Part shown: positions 7,606 to 16,427 of the stretch, one piece after another
Numbering within the stretch: the stretch's first letter is position 1
Layout: each line of letters starts with the position of its first letter
DNA from: Vreelandella glaciei
Lineage (GTDB): Bacteria; Pseudomonadota; Gammaproteobacteria; Pseudomonadales; Halomonadaceae
Direction: 5' to 3'
DNA: 40,645 nt
Assembly: GCF_013415125.1 (NCBI RefSeq)
Contig: NZ_JACCDE010000040.1
Coordinates: 1-40,645, forward strand
Program-made: the position numbers and the translations under genes
Notes under the pieces: generated by a model
Told to the model about the DNA's origin: nothing
The model's database searches: none
What the model saw: the letters and a program-made list of their open reading frames with translations, nothing else

Positions 7606-8064
7606 ATGGAAGTCAGAACGTTTGGTGATTTGATTGATTGGACGCGTCAGCTACATGAACATCTCGCTAGTTGCCTAGCCCACTGCGCCACCGAGCATGA
7701 AGAAGAGCGTGCTCAAATGCTGCTCAATTATTTAGCTGCTCACGAAGCAGAAATGCAGCGTGTTGTTGCACGCTTTGAGCAACAAGCCGACACAAAGGCA
7801 TTAAAAACATATGTATATGACTATCTAGAGCATAAACCTATCCGTACGCATCGGACCTGCGATGCTCCTTACGCCGAGTTGAGTTTTGACGATATTTGTC
7901 ACGAGATTTTCGACTTCCATGAGCAAGCAATCAGTCTTTATCGCAGCTTGGCTGGCAAAGCGGAAATCCCTGAGACCAAAGAGTTGGTGGATGCACTTTT
8001 GGATTTAGAAGAACACGAAGCCATGCGCCTTGTTCGCCAAACAGGACGAATGAAAGATGTCTGA
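7606..8064 (+). CDS. Ferritin-like / rubrerythrin-like helical protein
   Basis: A 152-residue soluble, all-helical, acidic and His-rich protein with no signal peptide. Helix segments carry metal-ligand-like pairs in the style of ferritin-like diiron bundles: AAHEAEM (H46-E47), HEIFDFHEQA (E100, H105-E106) and LDLEEHEAMRL (E135, E136, H137). The family could not be named; a ferritin-like or hemerythrin-like fold is inferred from helix periodicity and spacing. It follows the permease by 27 bases with TAGGAGCTATCCC before ATG 7606, so it was probably the last gene of the block. The right arm lacks it because an IS3-type element sits at the matching position. A role in iron or copper/oxidative stress would suit the neighbourhood. 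Confidence 0.65.
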   Translation: MEVRTFGDLIDWTRQLHEHLASCLAHCATEHEEERAQMLLNYLAAHEAEMQRVVARFEQQADTKALKTYVYDYLEHKPIRTHRTCDAPYAELSFDDICHEIFDFHEQAISLYRSLAGKAEIPETKELVDALLDLEEHEAMRLVRQTGRMKDV

Positions 8065-8221
8065 AGACTATTTCGAAACAAATGAGAAATACCCTGTTTG
8101 CAGCATTGCAGACTTTCGAGAAACTGAACATCAGTTACCTTGAGGTGTATTTCTCTTTTGCTTGCCTTTTGAACTATCACTGCTTTCATTCCCACGTCGG
8201 GTTCCTCTGAATAAGGGATAC

Positions 8222-8317
8222 TCATTTTTCTTTGAAGGTATCCCTCTGAGCTTTGTGCTCCACACCATCAATAACAACCGTTTCTGGATAGACTAGCTTA
8301 TCAAAATCGAAATCCAT
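8222..8317 (-). pseudogene. Small gene fragment with a strong ribosome site (frameshifted)
   Basis: Starting at ATG 8317 behind a textbook AAGGAGG, a 31-codon frame reads MDFDFDKLVYPETVVIDGVE and ends at TGA, overlapping ATG 8225 in an ATGA. The second frame continues SIPYSEEPDVGMKAVIVQKA and then KREIHLKVTDVQFLE, after which it loses any family look and runs into the opposite-strand ferritin-like gene. The two pieces read like one small conserved proteobacterial protein with a frameshift near 8225 and a truncation near 8110. Function is unknown. Confidence 0.45.
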
Positions 8318-8547
8318 GCAACCTCCTTACTGAGCATGCATGACAGATATTAGGCCGCCGGCTAGGTTTCCTGCCGCAGGGAGTAATGCTAGGCCGAGAA
8401 CTGTTCATATTTTTTGCAGCATCTGCTTCTCCAGGTCTTTACCTGATCGTCGCTGGTCTTTTTGCGCTAAAAACACGCCGAACAGCTTTTACTCGCTGGC
8501 CAAGTCCCGAACGGGCGCACTATCAAGAAGCACTGAAGAGGCATTGC
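8318..8547. other. Intergenic stretch, no supported gene
   Basis: Between the small fragment and the 3' end of the lipoprotein gene there are only short overlapping frames on the plus strand. One (8386-8577) looks weakly hydrophobic at its start, but none has a ribosome site or a recognisable family. No clear terminator was seen. Confidence 0.4.
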
Positions 8548-9111
8548 CTATTCTGTTTCGCACCTATACCAGCCTAGATACCCGGCGTTCAAACCCTGTT
8601 GAAGAGAAAAGTGTAGCTCTGCTGTAATGAGCTCTCCTGGCTCCGCTGATTCTGGTTCTTCTTCATCCGAAAACACCCTCATCGTCAACCCTTCTGCGGT
8701 GAGCATGAGGCCTTGCTTCAAGTTTTCATAATCAGGATTGTGGTCTGCTGATAACTCCACTAGACGACCATGAATCTTGGTAACTGCGCGGGCACCCTGG
8801 CCTTGATCCGTGTTGTCGATAGCGAGAATCGGCGGGCTTTCTGCGGTATACCGATAGGCGCAATACGCAGCGTCTCCCAGCACCTTTTCGATTTCGGCTT
8901 CTTGCATCGTTTGGGGATCGATCGCCGGTATATCAGGCGAGTTGACGGCCTCCTGCGCTCCAACCACTTCGGGAGACGGCCCTTGCATCATCGGATTTTC
9001 CACTCCTTCGCCAGGGGCAGGATCGCCACAACCGGCGAGAAAAGCGGTGCCCAGCGTTACTGTCGAAAGGATAAGGATCTGACGAGGGCGGTTCTGTGAA
9101 GGAATAAACAT
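8548..9111 (-). CDS. Predicted lipoprotein of unknown function
   Basis: This 187-residue protein has a lipoprotein signal: basic N-terminus, hydrophobic stretch and a LAGC lipobox with Cys28 as the lipidated residue, followed by GDPAPGEG. The mature part is acidic, with a proline-rich linker (residues 30-65) and a compact domain containing AAYCAYRYTAES and a C-terminal GYLGWYRCE; the two mature Cys could form a disulfide. The fold is not recognised, though I have an impression of a DUF found beside DUF305 genes (possibly DUF6692). ATG 9111 overlaps the DUF305 stop (TGATG), so the two are translationally coupled, third in the cytochrome c-DUF305-lipoprotein operon. Confidence 0.7.
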   Translation of the reverse strand: MFIPSQNRPRQILILSTVTLGTAFLAGCGDPAPGEGVENPMMQGPSPEVVGAQEAVNSPDIPAIDPQTMQEAEIEKVLGDAAYCAYRYTAESPPILAIDNTDQGQGARAVTKIHGRLVELSADHNPDYENLKQGLMLTAEGLTMRVFSDEEEPESAEPGELITAELHFSLQQGLNAGYLGWYRCETE

Positions 9112-9566
9112 CAGTCGGCCCTCTCCAAATCGCGTATGAGATATTTCATTTCCGCAATTTCGCGACGCTGTGCCTCAATAATTTCATCGGCGAGCTTACG
9201 CACACGCGGATCGGAAATTTGTGCTCGCTCGCTGGTTAAGATCGCGATCGAATGGTGAGGAATCATTGCCTTCATATACTCGTCATCGCCCACGGTAGCC
9301 TGGCTGCGGACGAGCCATAATGCGGCGGTGAAAAGCAGAGCGCTGCCCACAAAAATGGCGATATTGATCAGTTTCTTCTGATACATATTGAGCATAAAGC
9401 TCAGCATTATCACCGCCATCACAGCGCCCATCACAAGTGCCATCCATGCTCTGGTTTCGCTCCAGAAGACATGCTCATAGGCGTACGTATTGAGATACAT
9501 CACCCCGTACATAATGACCGTAGAGGTAGCGATCATCGCGCCGAAACGCCAATAAGACATGTTCAT
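9111..9566 (-). CDS. DUF305 membrane protein
   Basis: A 151-residue protein with three membrane helices (about residues 8-30, 38-61 and 66-87), then a C-terminal DUF305 helical domain. The DUF305 hallmark is the MKAMIPHHSIAIL segment with the His104-His105 pair, followed by ADEIIEAQRREIAEMKYLI. DUF305 proteins are ferritin-like helical bundles often encoded with copper-resistance genes; metal binding is family knowledge, not shown here. ATG 9566 has AAGGGAAA upstream. The gene starts 11 bases after the cytochrome c stop and overlaps the next gene by one base, so all three are one operon. The HH motif probably faces the periplasm, next to a c-type cytochrome. Confidence 0.85.
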   Translation of the reverse strand: MNMSYWRFGAMIATSTVIMYGVMYLNTYAYEHVFWSETRAWMALVMGAVMAVIMLSFMLNMYQKKLINIAIFVGSALLFTAALWLVRSQATVGDDEYMKAMIPHHSIAILTSERAQISDPRVRKLADEIIEAQRREIAEMKYLIRDLERAD

Positions 9567-9577
9567 AGCGTTTCCCT

Positions 9578-10123
9578 TTAGTGTCCATGATCTGTTGAAC
9601 TGCCCGTTTCAAAGCTTGCGTACTCATCTTCCGTCATGCCGGGTAGGCGCATGACAAACGCAGTGATGTTCCAGATTTCATCATCACTGTGAGTAGGTCC
9701 GAACGCAGGCATACCACTCATTCGTATCCCATGTTTAGCCAACCAGAATACTTCGCGGGGCTCCCATTCGGAGATGGTATCGGTCAGATGTGGCGGCTCT
9801 GGCAGCATGCCTCTAGCCCACTCACTCTGTCGAACTCCCGGGCCGCCGTGGCAATGTTGACACATCGACTTGTAGTCGGTCGCTCCGGCAGTCACCATCT
9901 CATCATTCATTGAAGGAGTCGTGATGGCTTCTGCCCTGTCTGCTACAGAATTTTTCATCGTTGTCATCAGCGTCCAGCGTACAAGGGGCTGATGGCCTTG
10001 AGTCGCCGCGATGTTGTAGGTGCCGGAATAAGCCACCCAAACGACGACAAGGAGTAAAATCAGAACGAGTATTGCAAGCCCGAAGGCTGCTCCCAGCGCT
10101 AAATGCTTAGTTTTCGGCTGCAT
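9578..10123 (-). CDS. Membrane-anchored monoheme cytochrome c
   Basis: A 181-residue protein with one N-terminal transmembrane anchor (about residues 8-32) and a periplasmic class I cytochrome c domain. The heme motif is CQHCH (Cys88, Cys91, His92), and the likely axial Met is in the RMSGMPAFGPTHSD loop. The C-terminal helix is EIWNITAFVMRLPGM. The start is placed at 10123 because GAGGT lies 8 bases upstream; an extension to 10165 has no such site. It heads an operon with DUF305 and a lipoprotein, suggesting electron transfer to or from a periplasmic metal or redox process. The tail DHGH adds possible metal ligands. Confidence 0.88.
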   Translation of the reverse strand: MQPKTKHLALGAAFGLAILVLILLLVVVWVAYSGTYNIAATQGHQPLVRWTLMTTMKNSVADRAEAITTPSMNDEMVTAGATDYKSMCQHCHGGPGVRQSEWARGMLPEPPHLTDTISEWEPREVFWLAKHGIRMSGMPAFGPTHSDDEIWNITAFVMRLPGMTEDEYASFETGSSTDHGH

Positions 10124-10330
10124 TGCGGCACCTCGCTTGTTCCTAGAAAGGAAGCGTTGATTCACCTCTCATCACGTGATTTGTTCAGAGTAGTAAGGTT
10201 TTACTGGCATGCCAAATTTAAACAATAAGATGGTCTGTTTTGCTGAACTTGTCTGAGCGAGCGTCTACCCAGGCTGCCGATCAGTGCCAGGCCGCTCCGT
10301 AAGACTATGGTTGGAACGCCACGCCTTATG

Positions 10331-11680
10331 TCAGATCGGCTCAATGAGTATGGGTGCGAATCCGCCCCCCGGTGTACGAAAATTCGTGGTTTGGCCTTGG
10401 TACAGGCGTGCCGCAGCCAGAATCAGATTGCCACGATAGGTATATAGCCGTACGTCTACCTTGAGCATTTCCCGCTCGCCATCGACCAGAACCAGTCGCT
10501 CCGAGGGAGGCACGTACGCCTGAGCGATATAGTCACTTTCGAGTATCTGGGAAAATGTGCGTTTGGTAAGTTTGCTGCCTCGATAAGCGCCCTTGCTGCC
10601 ATAACCTGCCACTGGTTTAAAAAACCACAGCCGTCGCTGTTGCCAAAGCTCATCTGCGTTACTGGCGGCAACCCTAACGGTGCGCGGAACGCCGCAGCGA
10701 AGCAGCTCGGCGTTCTCTGGGCTCAACCCCCAATCCTGAAGAATGGAAGGATCAGACCATTCGGCTAAATTGCGCTTGTCTGCAAAGAGTGCGTGTGCGA
10801 ATGGGTTTGGGGTTATGACAGCGCCTCCGTCCAGCCAAGCCGAGCGCAGTGCGGCATGCTCTGGCACCTCCAGAGCGAAGTCCACTAAGCGGTTGTAAAC
10901 CATGTCGATTCGCTCGCCGCCGCTGTATAACGCACCCAACTCATATCTGAGATCAGAGGGAGAGACTATGTGGGCATCGATACCATTATCCCGAAACAGC
11001 TGCTGTGCCAGTCGGAACTCAGGATAGAGGTACTGCTCGATAGGCTGGTCATCGACGATCGCTATGCTTTTCGGTCGTCCACTGCCCCGCTGGGCGCGCC
11101 ATTCACTCTCGAACTGGGCGATGACCGCAGTATCAAAGTTTTCGGCCCAGGCCACCCGAGTAGCCCCGCTGCAGCATTGCAGTTGGGCACGTGCAAGCTC
11201 AGCATTGAGGAACGCGCCCCCCGCATTGGTGTTGACTTCGATGAGAAGCGGACCCTCCCCACCGAGGTGAAAATCATAGCCCATGAAGGCGCCTACGGGG
11301 CCAGGATTGGCTCGGGCGCTCTGAGGAGCTCTGGAAAACACACGGTGATGAAAGTCGGGGAGCTTGGCCGCAGCTTCCAGAGCTCCGACAATGGCCAGCA
11401 TTCGATCCAGATCTTGGCTGGGAACAAAAACCGCAACATCTGAAAAGAAGTGATGCCAGACTGAACTGGAAAGCATGTCGTTCGCATTACTTCCCAACTG
11501 ATTAGCTAGACTACGAACCACTTCTGGCCGATCGAGAGTGACGCAGACGCAGTGCTGGTTCAGCTTTTTCGCCTTCGTTTGTGCTGGGGAATAATTGGTG
11601 TCTTGCAAGAGAATACCCTCCGTGTCTATATATCGCCGATCTCCAACCCATGAATATTTCGGCTGAAATCTCCATTGCAT
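10331..11680 (-). CDS. ATP-grasp-like protein of unknown function
   Basis: A 449-residue cytoplasmic protein. The middle and C-terminal parts have an ATP-grasp feel: LLIEVNTNAGGAFLNAELA, NRLVDFALEVPEH, TPNPFAHALFADKRNLAEW, WFFKPVAGYGSKGAYRG (a nucleotide-loop-like Lys and Gly cluster), YIAQAYVPPSE and LKVDVRLYTYRGN (Mg-ligand-like). Such proteins ligate a carboxylate to an amine using ATP; the substrate here cannot be predicted. The start at 11680 lacks a strong ribosome site. The gene stands alone, about 165 bases downstream of the divergently oriented dead integrase. The N-terminal 180 residues are not recognised. Confidence 0.6.
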   Translation of the reverse strand: MQWRFQPKYSWVGDRRYIDTEGILLQDTNYSPAQTKAKKLNQHCVCVTLDRPEVVRSLANQLGSNANDMLSSSVWHHFFSDVAVFVPSQDLDRMLAIVGALEAAAKLPDFHHRVFSRAPQSARANPGPVGAFMGYDFHLGGEGPLLIEVNTNAGGAFLNAELARAQLQCCSGATRVAWAENFDTAVIAQFESEWRAQRGSGRPKSIAIVDDQPIEQYLYPEFRLAQQLFRDNGIDAHIVSPSDLRYELGALYSGGERIDMVYNRLVDFALEVPEHAALRSAWLDGGAVITPNPFAHALFADKRNLAEWSDPSILQDWGLSPENAELLRCGVPRTVRVAASNADELWQQRRLWFFKPVAGYGSKGAYRGSKLTKRTFSQILESDYIAQAYVPPSERLVLVDGEREMLKVDVRLYTYRGNLILAAARLYQGQTTNFRTPGGGFAPILIEPI

Positions 11681-11789
11681 CTTGTAGTAAAGGCAAGTTG
11701 GTAGAACAGGAGGCCTATGCTTCTTAAAAATACCTGAGCTATTAATGTTCGGCTACAACTTGCTAAAAAGACGAAAGATCTCCCCCCTC

Positions 11790-12273
11790 TTTAGCCTGGT
11801 CAACGATAGGATAGTAAATTTCGGAGCTACGACCTCGTCAATTTACGAGTACGGGATATAGCCCATGATGCGTGTATGCCCTCACGAGCCATTGGACGCA
11901 GCAAAAAAAGCAAAGACCTGAACAGTTCGAAATAACCGAGCAAACCCCTATCTCAGTTATGGACTGGATACAGCTTGCTCAACTCAGAAATAGAGACTTC
12001 TTGTTTCCCAGCCGAATCAACAGCGCAAAGCATCTCTCCACGCGCCAATATGTCCATATTGTGAAAGCCTGGGTCACCGAAATAGGTTTAGATGCCTCAA
12101 TCTATGGCACGCACATAATGCGCCGCACCAAAGCTTCGCTTATATACCGTCGCACGAAAAACTTGAGGACAGTGCAGCTGCTCCTGGGTTACACGAAGCT
12201 GGAAAGCATCGTCCGATATATTGGGATTGAAATAGATAATGCGTTGGATGTGGCAGAACAAACAGAAGTTTGA
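11790..12273 (+). pseudogene. Tyrosine-recombinase (phage integrase family) remnant
   Basis: From 11872 a 133-codon frame carries the catalytic C-terminal half. YGTHIMRRTKASLIYRRTK holds the HxxR box, and LLGYTKLESIVRYIGIE holds the region that is normally LLGHTKLES..RYLGIE with the nucleophilic Tyr; the second active-site His is Tyr here. The preceding part (DSKFRSYDLVNLRVRDIAH, 11811 onward) is in another frame, so a frameshift near 11895 separates the region with the first catalytic Arg. The N-terminal core-binding domain is absent. Such short integrases are common in Gammaproteobacteria. It marks an old integration boundary before the molybdoenzyme genes. Confidence 0.75.
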
Positions 12274-12281
12274 TATAGACA

Positions 12282-12308
12282 AACGACGGCCTATTTCGGG
12301 CCGTCGTT
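12282..12308 (+). terminator. Hairpin after the integrase remnant
   Basis: A 10-base stem AACGACGGCC / GGCCGTCGTT with a 7-base loop lies 8 bases after the integrase stop. Its T-run is short. It fits an intrinsic terminator or an attachment-site-like hairpin. Confidence 0.65.
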
Positions 12309-12540
12309 GCCCGGCCAGAAGCGATCTTTTAGTTAAAGCTGACATAATGGCTCATCATTAGATGAAAACCTTATTCGAACACTTACATTGACCGCTTAGA
12401 CAAACCCTTCAAACCCCAAATACTAGACCAAACAGTGTCTAGAATACCTGGTCCGATTCAGCTAGACCGCTCCTGTTGAGATGGCCGTTATCTACTATGC
12501 TGCTCTCAGTTGTCACATACATGCATGTTAGGAGCCTGCC

Positions 12541-15369
12541 ATGACCGCACAATCCCGAGACAGTATCGACAATATCTGGGGTGATAGAACGCCCTACGTT
12601 GGCAAATGGCCCGATCGCCCTGATTATCAGCTTGCCGACGAGCCTGAGCGCTGGGTGCAATCGGCCTGTGTATTGTGCTCGAACGGATGTGGGTTAGACA
12701 TCGGCGTCAAGGAAGGAAAAATCGTCGGCGTGCGCGGTCGCACCGATGACCGGGTCAACCGAGGTCGGCTCGGGCCGAAGGGGTTGCATGGCTGGATTGC
12801 CAACCACAGCGATAATCGGCTCACTCAGCCGTTGATTCGCCGTGACAGCGGCCAACTGGAACCGGCTAGCTGGGACGAAGCGATGGAGCTGATCGTGCGC
12901 CGCTCAAAAGAGATTTATGAGCAGTACACGGCTAATGCAATAGGCTTCTATACGTCGGGCCAGCTATTTCTGGAGGAGTACTATACCCTCGCCGTGATCG
13001 GTAAGGCTGGCCTCGGCACACCTCATATGGACGGTAATACCCGATTATGCACTGCAACCGCTGCGGCAGCGTTGAAGGAAAGCTTCGGCTCGGACGGTCA
13101 GCCGGGAAGCTATACCGATCTGGATATGACCGAGGGGATTCTTCACGTTGGCCATAACATTTCCAATACCCAGACTGTGTTGTGGATGCGGATTCTCGAC
13201 CGGCTAAGTGGACCCAACCCGCCCAAGCTGGTGGTAATCGATCCGCGGCGTACAGCCACTGCGGCCAAGGCGGACGTTCACCTGGCGCCACGGGTCGGCA
13301 CCAACGTGCCGCTGCTCAACGGCCTGCTCCACCTGATTATTGAAGCGGGGCATATCGACCAGGACTTCATCGACAATCACACGATGGACTTCGACAAGCT
13401 CAGGCAAACGGTGGCGAAGTATTCGCCGGAGCGTGTCGAAGAACTGACTGACGTGCCGGTAGCTGACCTGCGTGCTGCTGCCACCATTCTCGGTGAGGTT
13501 AAAAGCTTGGTCTCTACTGTCTTGCAGGGCGTCTATCAGTCTAACCAGGCAACGGCCGCTGCGGTTCAGGTCAACAACATTAACCTCATCCGTGGCCTGA
13601 TCGGGAAGCCTGGCAGCGGTGTATTACAAATGAATGGCCAACCCACGGCACAGAACACGCGCGAGTGCGGTGCCGACGGCGACTTGCCGGCCTTTCGTAA
13701 CTGGGAAAACCCGGACCATGTCCAGCAACTGGCGGATCTGTGGAACATAGAAAAAGAACAGCTCCCCGCCTGGAAACCGCCGACCCATGCATTGGAGATC
13801 TTCCGCTACGCGGAAAAAGGTACTTTAAAGATGCTCTGGATCTCGGCCACCAATCCCGCCGTGTCGCTGCCGGACCTACATCGAGTACGCGCGATGCTCG
13901 CTCGCAAAGATCTCTTCGTGGTGGCTCAAGATGGTTTTCATACCGAGACGACCCTTCTGGCCGATGTCGTGCTGCCGGCAGCGATCTGGGGCGAGAAAAC
14001 AGGCTGCTTCACGAACGTCGACCGGACAGTGCATATTTCGCATAAGGCCATCGAGCCCCCCGGCGAGGCGCGAGCCGACCTCGATATCTGGCTTGATTAT
14101 GCACGCCGCATGGATTTTCGAGACAAGGATGGCGAGCCGTTGATCAAGTGGAACACGCCCGAGGAAGCGTTTGATGCGTGGCGCGAATGTACGCGGGGCC
14201 AACTCTGCGACTACACGGGCATGAGCTATGAGAAACTAAGCGGCGGCTCCGGTATCCAGTGGCCGTGCAATGAGCAGTATCCGCACGGGCGCGAACACCT
14301 CTATTCCGACTATGTTTTCCGTACATTCTACGACACAGCGGAGAACTTCGGTCATGACCTGGACACCGGTGCGGCCGTCACGCCCAAAACGTTTAAAGCG
14401 CTGAACCCCGCTGGCCGCGCTCTTTTGAAGGGCGCCGACTACGTTGTTCCTCACGAAATAGTCGATGAGGACTATCCGTTGCACTTGACCACCGGAAGAG
14501 TGGTGTTCCAATTCCACACGCGAACCAAGACTGCCCATTCTCGCGAGCTGAACGAAGCTGCGCCGGATGCCTTTATCCAGCTTAATGGCGAAGATGCAGA
14601 GCGCCTGGGGATCGAAGAAAGAGACATGTTGCAGATTGAGAGCCGGCGCGGGTGGGCCTACGCTCCAGCGCGTATTGGTGATATCGAGCCAGGCCATGTG
14701 TTCATGCCGTTTCACTATGGCTACTGGGACAATGACGAGCGGCCTCGAGCAGTCAACGAGATGACGCTGTATGAGTGGGATCCGGTGAGCAAACAGCCGT
14801 ATTTCAAGTACGCCGCGGTGCGTTTGCGAAAGATGCAACCGGGCGAGCCCTTCGAGATGGATGATCCGATGCGCGACGAGCATTTAAAGGAGGCTTCGGA
14901 GAACCCCAGGGCGCATGTGGCCGATTACCTCGGTCTGCTCGACGATAGCTCGCGCGCCACTGCTCAGGCGCTGTTCGCCGTGGCGGAAAAGCATAAAGCC
15001 GAGCCGGACATTGGCGCGATATGCAAAATGCTAGCGCGCTTCTCACAAGAGCATTCCGAAGACTTGCAACCATGCATCCAGCGCTACGGCGAAACTCAGG
15101 AAAAGGAGGCAGATAAGCTGCTTGAGGTGCTTCAGCCGAGCCACCATAAGGGCCCTCTTTCGCTACTGCGTGATTTGCATGATTGCTGGTTGCTGGCACA
15201 GGAATCGCATATATCGATCGTTGTGTTGAAGCAAGCTACGCAGGCGCTGCGCGACGACGAAATGATGGAGCTATTGCAGCGCATGTCGGAGCATAACAGT
15301 CGGCAATTGGCCTGGCTGAAGACGCGAATCAAGCAGACCGCTCCGCAAAGTCTGATAGTGCCAAGTTGA
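12541..15369 (+). CDS. Nitrate-reductase-like molybdopterin oxidoreductase with helical C-terminal extension
   Basis: A 942-residue cytoplasmic (no Tat signal) DMSO-reductase-family enzyme. Near the N-terminus is the Fe-S motif CVLCSNGCGLDI (Cys43, 46, 50), but the fourth ligand position reads GRLGPKG (Gly78) instead of Cys. The Mo ligand is probably Cys170 in GNTRLCTATA. Cofactor-domain motifs follow: LVVIDPRRTATAAKADVHL, GKPGSGVLQMNGQPTAQNTR, and the C-terminal molydop-binding domain (LHLTTGRVVFQFHTRTKTAH). After about residue 775 comes a ~165-residue helical tail not usual for NasA/NarB. The substrate is unproven; resemblance is to assimilatory nitrate reductases. ATG 12541 has TAGGAG 8 bases upstream, and its stop overlaps the HPP gene start. 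FdhD and a formate dehydrogenase lie nearby. Confidence 0.8.
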   Translation: MTAQSRDSIDNIWGDRTPYVGKWPDRPDYQLADEPERWVQSACVLCSNGCGLDIGVKEGKIVGVRGRTDDRVNRGRLGPKGLHGWIANHSDNRLTQPLIRRDSGQLEPASWDEAMELIVRRSKEIYEQYTANAIGFYTSGQLFLEEYYTLAVIGKAGLGTPHMDGNTRLCTATAAAALKESFGSDGQPGSYTDLDMTEGILHVGHNISNTQTVLWMRILDRLSGPNPPKLVVIDPRRTATAAKADVHLAPRVGTNVPLLNGLLHLIIEAGHIDQDFIDNHTMDFDKLRQTVAKYSPERVEELTDVPVADLRAAATILGEVKSLVSTVLQGVYQSNQATAAAVQVNNINLIRGLIGKPGSGVLQMNGQPTAQNTRECGADGDLPAFRNWENPDHVQQLADLWNIEKEQLPAWKPPTHALEIFRYAEKGTLKMLWISATNPAVSLPDLHRVRAMLARKDLFVVAQDGFHTETTLLADVVLPAAIWGEKTGCFTNVDRTVHISHKAIEPPGEARADLDIWLDYARRMDFRDKDGEPLIKWNTPEEAFDAWRECTRGQLCDYTGMSYEKLSGGSGIQWPCNEQYPHGREHLYSDYVFRTFYDTAENFGHDLDTGAAVTPKTFKALNPAGRALLKGADYVVPHEIVDEDYPLHLTTGRVVFQFHTRTKTAHSRELNEAAPDAFIQLNGEDAERLGIEERDMLQIESRRGWAYAPARIGDIEPGHVFMPFHYGYWDNDERPRAVNEMTLYEWDPVSKQPYFKYAAVRLRKMQPGEPFEMDDPMRDEHLKEASENPRAHVADYLGLLDDSSRATAQALFAVAEKHKAEPDIGAICKMLARFSQEHSEDLQPCIQRYGETQEKEADKLLEVLQPSHHKGPLSLLRDLHDCWLLAQESHISIVVLKQATQALRDDEMMELLQRMSEHNSRQLAWLKTRIKQTAPQSLIVPS

Positions 15370-15908
15370 TGGGCGAGGATACGAAGAATGGAAAGCCATT
15401 TGGCGGACCGGAGTGGTTCTGGTCCCCGGTCACCGCTGCATTCACGACGCTATTGATCGGGGGTGTAGCGGTCATTGCCGGTCAACCCTGGCTATTCCCC
15501 AGCCTGGGTCCGAGCATTTTCCTGCATGTGCACAAGCCCAACCTAGAGTCGGCCAGGCTTTACAACACGGTGATGGGGCATTTGATTGGCGTGGCCGCAG
15601 GCGCAGTCGGTGTTCTACTGACCGGGGCGAGCCAGGCCCCATCGGTGCTGTCGAGCCAGACCATGCCCCTGTCGCGCGTCGGTGCATCGGCCATCGCGAT
15701 GGGAATTTGCCTGCTCGTTCAGCAGCTACTTAAGGCCTCGCACCCGCCGGCTGCGGCCACAGCTCTGCTGATCGCCTTAGGCGGTTTCAAGCTGGTACCT
15801 TCCGATATGCTCGCCATTGCGGTTGGGGTCGGGCTGATCGTCTTGATCGGTGAGCCGTTGCGACGCGCACGTGCTGGAATTTTGTTTGGTGATAAGCGTA
15901 ATAAATAG
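15369..15908 (+). CDS. HPP-family membrane protein
   Basis: A 179-residue protein with four to five membrane helices and the family-defining His-Pro-Pro motif in LKASHPPAAATALL (residues 125-127), plus LFPSLGPSIFLHVHKP near helix 1-2. HPP proteins are integral membrane proteins; a chloroplast homologue has been linked to nitrite transport, which would suit coupling to a nitrate-reductase-like enzyme. That link is inference. ATG 15369 overlaps the upstream TGA (TGATG), showing translational coupling. A TTG three bases earlier is a less likely start. From 15640 on, the gene and its downstream DNA are duplicated at 21878. Confidence 0.85.
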   Translation: MGEDTKNGKPFGGPEWFWSPVTAAFTTLLIGGVAVIAGQPWLFPSLGPSIFLHVHKPNLESARLYNTVMGHLIGVAAGAVGVLLTGASQAPSVLSSQTMPLSRVGASAIAMGICLLVQQLLKASHPPAAATALLIALGGFKLVPSDMLAIAVGVGLIVLIGEPLRRARAGILFGDKRNK

Positions 15909-16169
15909 TTTGATCTGAGCGGGTTGCGGCGGGCTCCGTGAGGCTAATAGACTGTGAACACGGAAAACTAATCGTCGATTTACAGCGGTTTCCGTCACTC
16001 AATGGAGGGTACGCCACTCGACAATCTGCGCAGCAAGGCTTTTTCTTGCGCTAGCACAGCGAAGAACTCTATCCATAGGGCAGCTTTGGCAGACGGTGAC
16101 AGAAAGCTAGATACCGATACCCTGTCGATGGCTGCCTGGAAGCTCAGGCGGTTTTTTGTAGTGTTTCCT
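15640..16169 (+). repeat. Direct repeat, copy A (HPP 3' half plus downstream DNA)
   Basis: About 530 bases, from CATCGGTGCTGTCGAGCC inside the HPP gene to GTAGTGTTTCC downstream, recur in the same orientation at 21878-22405 with few differences. The two copies bracket fdhD, DUF1641, fdhF and a broken SDR gene. Confidence 0.9.
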
Positions 16170-16427
16170 ATATTCTCTTTGTAAGGATCCTGGACGGGGG
16201 GAATGACAATGCGGAGTCAAGTAGGTGAACAAGCGATGACACCTTGATGCTGGACAGCGTACGGTTACCTATATATATGAATAGCGGTTTTTTAGCGGTA
16301 TGTGGAGGATTAAGCACATATCTTATTGGCAGGTGGTAAAAGCTGAACTAGCCTCAAAGATAGTGGACTTGTTGCTTGCTAAAAAAGTGGCCGCGACTCA
16401 GGAAGAGACCAGGGCAAGGAGCTTACA
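15909..16427 (+). other. Intergenic region before fdhD
   Basis: The first ~260 bases belong to the direct repeat. A 60-codon frame (16002-16184, LRSKAFSCASTAKNSIHRAA) stays open in both repeat copies, but it has only a weak ribosome site and no recognised family. The rest is AT-richer and carries the likely fdhD promoter. No RNA gene was recognised. Confidence 0.4.

Noticed and set aside
8386..8577. 63-codon hydrophobic plus-strand frame
   Set aside because: No ribosome site; it overlaps the lipoprotein 3' end and matches no family I know.
10970..11443. 157-codon plus-strand frame inside the ATP-grasp-like gene
   Set aside because: Shadow of the minus-strand gene; no start signal.
14236..14883. 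215-codon minus-strand frame in the Mo-enzyme gene
   Set aside because: Antisense shadow of a well-supported coding region.
16002..16184. 60-codon frame in the direct repeat, also open at 22239-22409
   Set aside because: Open in both copies simply because the DNA is nearly identical; weak start and no family.
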